Below the pieces are notes generated by a model, which searched no databases, was not told where the DNA came from, and saw nothing but the letters and a program-made list of their open reading frames with translations. A program made the position numbers and the translations under genes. Below are positions 5,141 through 5,169 of a stretch of 5,169 nucleotides of DNA, piece after piece; position 1 is the first letter of the stretch, and each line of letters begins with the position of its first letter. The DNA comes from JAIRTY01 sp050257395 (lineage in GTDB: Bacteria; Actinomycetota; Actinomycetes; Streptosporangiales; Streptosporangiaceae): assembly GCA_050257395.1 (NCBI GenBank), contig JBLMWU010000247.1, positions 1 to 5,169 on the forward strand, given 5' to 3'.

Positions 5141-5150
5141 CAGCGGAAAC
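5123..5150 (+). repeat. Imperfect 14-bp tandem duplication around two start codons
   Basis: ATGACAGCAGGCAG (5123-5136) is followed directly by ATGACAGCGGAAAC (5137-5150). The first eight bases are identical, including the ATG; the rest has drifted. The duplication creates two out-of-phase starts, 14 bp apart. Confidence 0.5.
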
Positions 5151-5169
5151 CGGTGGTGTGCCCGCCGCC
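5137..5169 (+). CDS. Start of a downstream gene, cut by the window end
   Basis: From the ATG at 5137 the frame M-T-A-E-T-G-G-V-P-A-A is open to the last base. AGG at 5131-5133 is a weak ribosome binding site 3 nt upstream. It lies 50 nt past the stop of the secreted-protein gene on the same strand, so the two may share a transcript. Eleven codons are too few to name a product, and another frame may be the real one. Confidence 0.35.
   Translation, partial: MTAETGGVPAA

Noticed and set aside
1..5169. CRISPR arrays, insertion sequences, tRNA or rRNA genes, attachment sites
   Set aside because: No regularly spaced repeats, transposase motifs, terminal inverted repeats, tRNA cloverleaf or rRNA sequence were seen on either strand.

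Overview
This window is high-GC DNA with strong third-codon-position G/C bias, frequent GTG starts and GGGGAGG-type ribosome binding sites. That points to an actinobacterium, but nothing fixes the genus. Function calls come from reading motifs by eye; no database search was run.

Layout. 1-1014 (+) is the 3' two thirds of a DHA2-type major facilitator drug transporter that enters from outside the window. It converges on a minus-strand GNAT N-acetyltransferase (1068-1607), with a possible shared terminator between them. The 230 bp gap 1608-1837 holds an unidentified plus-strand stretch with clear coding bias, probably a gene remnant. A minus-strand cluster follows, read right to left: a class II aldolase/adducin-family gene (3647-4318), a 126-132 bp gap with a hairpin and a palindrome, a TauE/SafE-type permease (2741-3514) and an Lgt prolipoprotein diacylglyceryl transferase (1838-2677). 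TauE and lgt are close enough to be co-transcribed.

4319-4801 is the most interesting part. It looks mostly non-coding, but on the plus strand it resembles a yybP-ykoY (Mn2+) riboswitch aptamer (about 4448-4548), followed by a perfect 7-bp hairpin that buries a Shine-Dalgarno sequence (4567-4592). Next come the first ~27 codons of a TMEM165/GDT1 (UPF0016) cation transporter (4595-4675). The transporter then stops being recognisable, and its signature motif reads ELPGKT where ELPDKT or ELGDKT is expected. Riboswitch and transporter fragment support each other, because members of this family are classic yybP-ykoY targets. The simplest reading is a relic of a manganese-homeostasis gene that lost most of its coding sequence. 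The reading frame nevertheless stays open into the next gene, a small secreted protein with an Asp/Arg-rich DxDxDG tail (4802-5086), so a riboswitch-controlled chimera is possible. The window ends at a probable new start codon (5137) preceded by a 5-codon mini-ORF.

The genes do not form one obvious pathway. The window reads as ordinary accessory chromosome with two gene remnants, one of them carrying a recognisable regulatory RNA.
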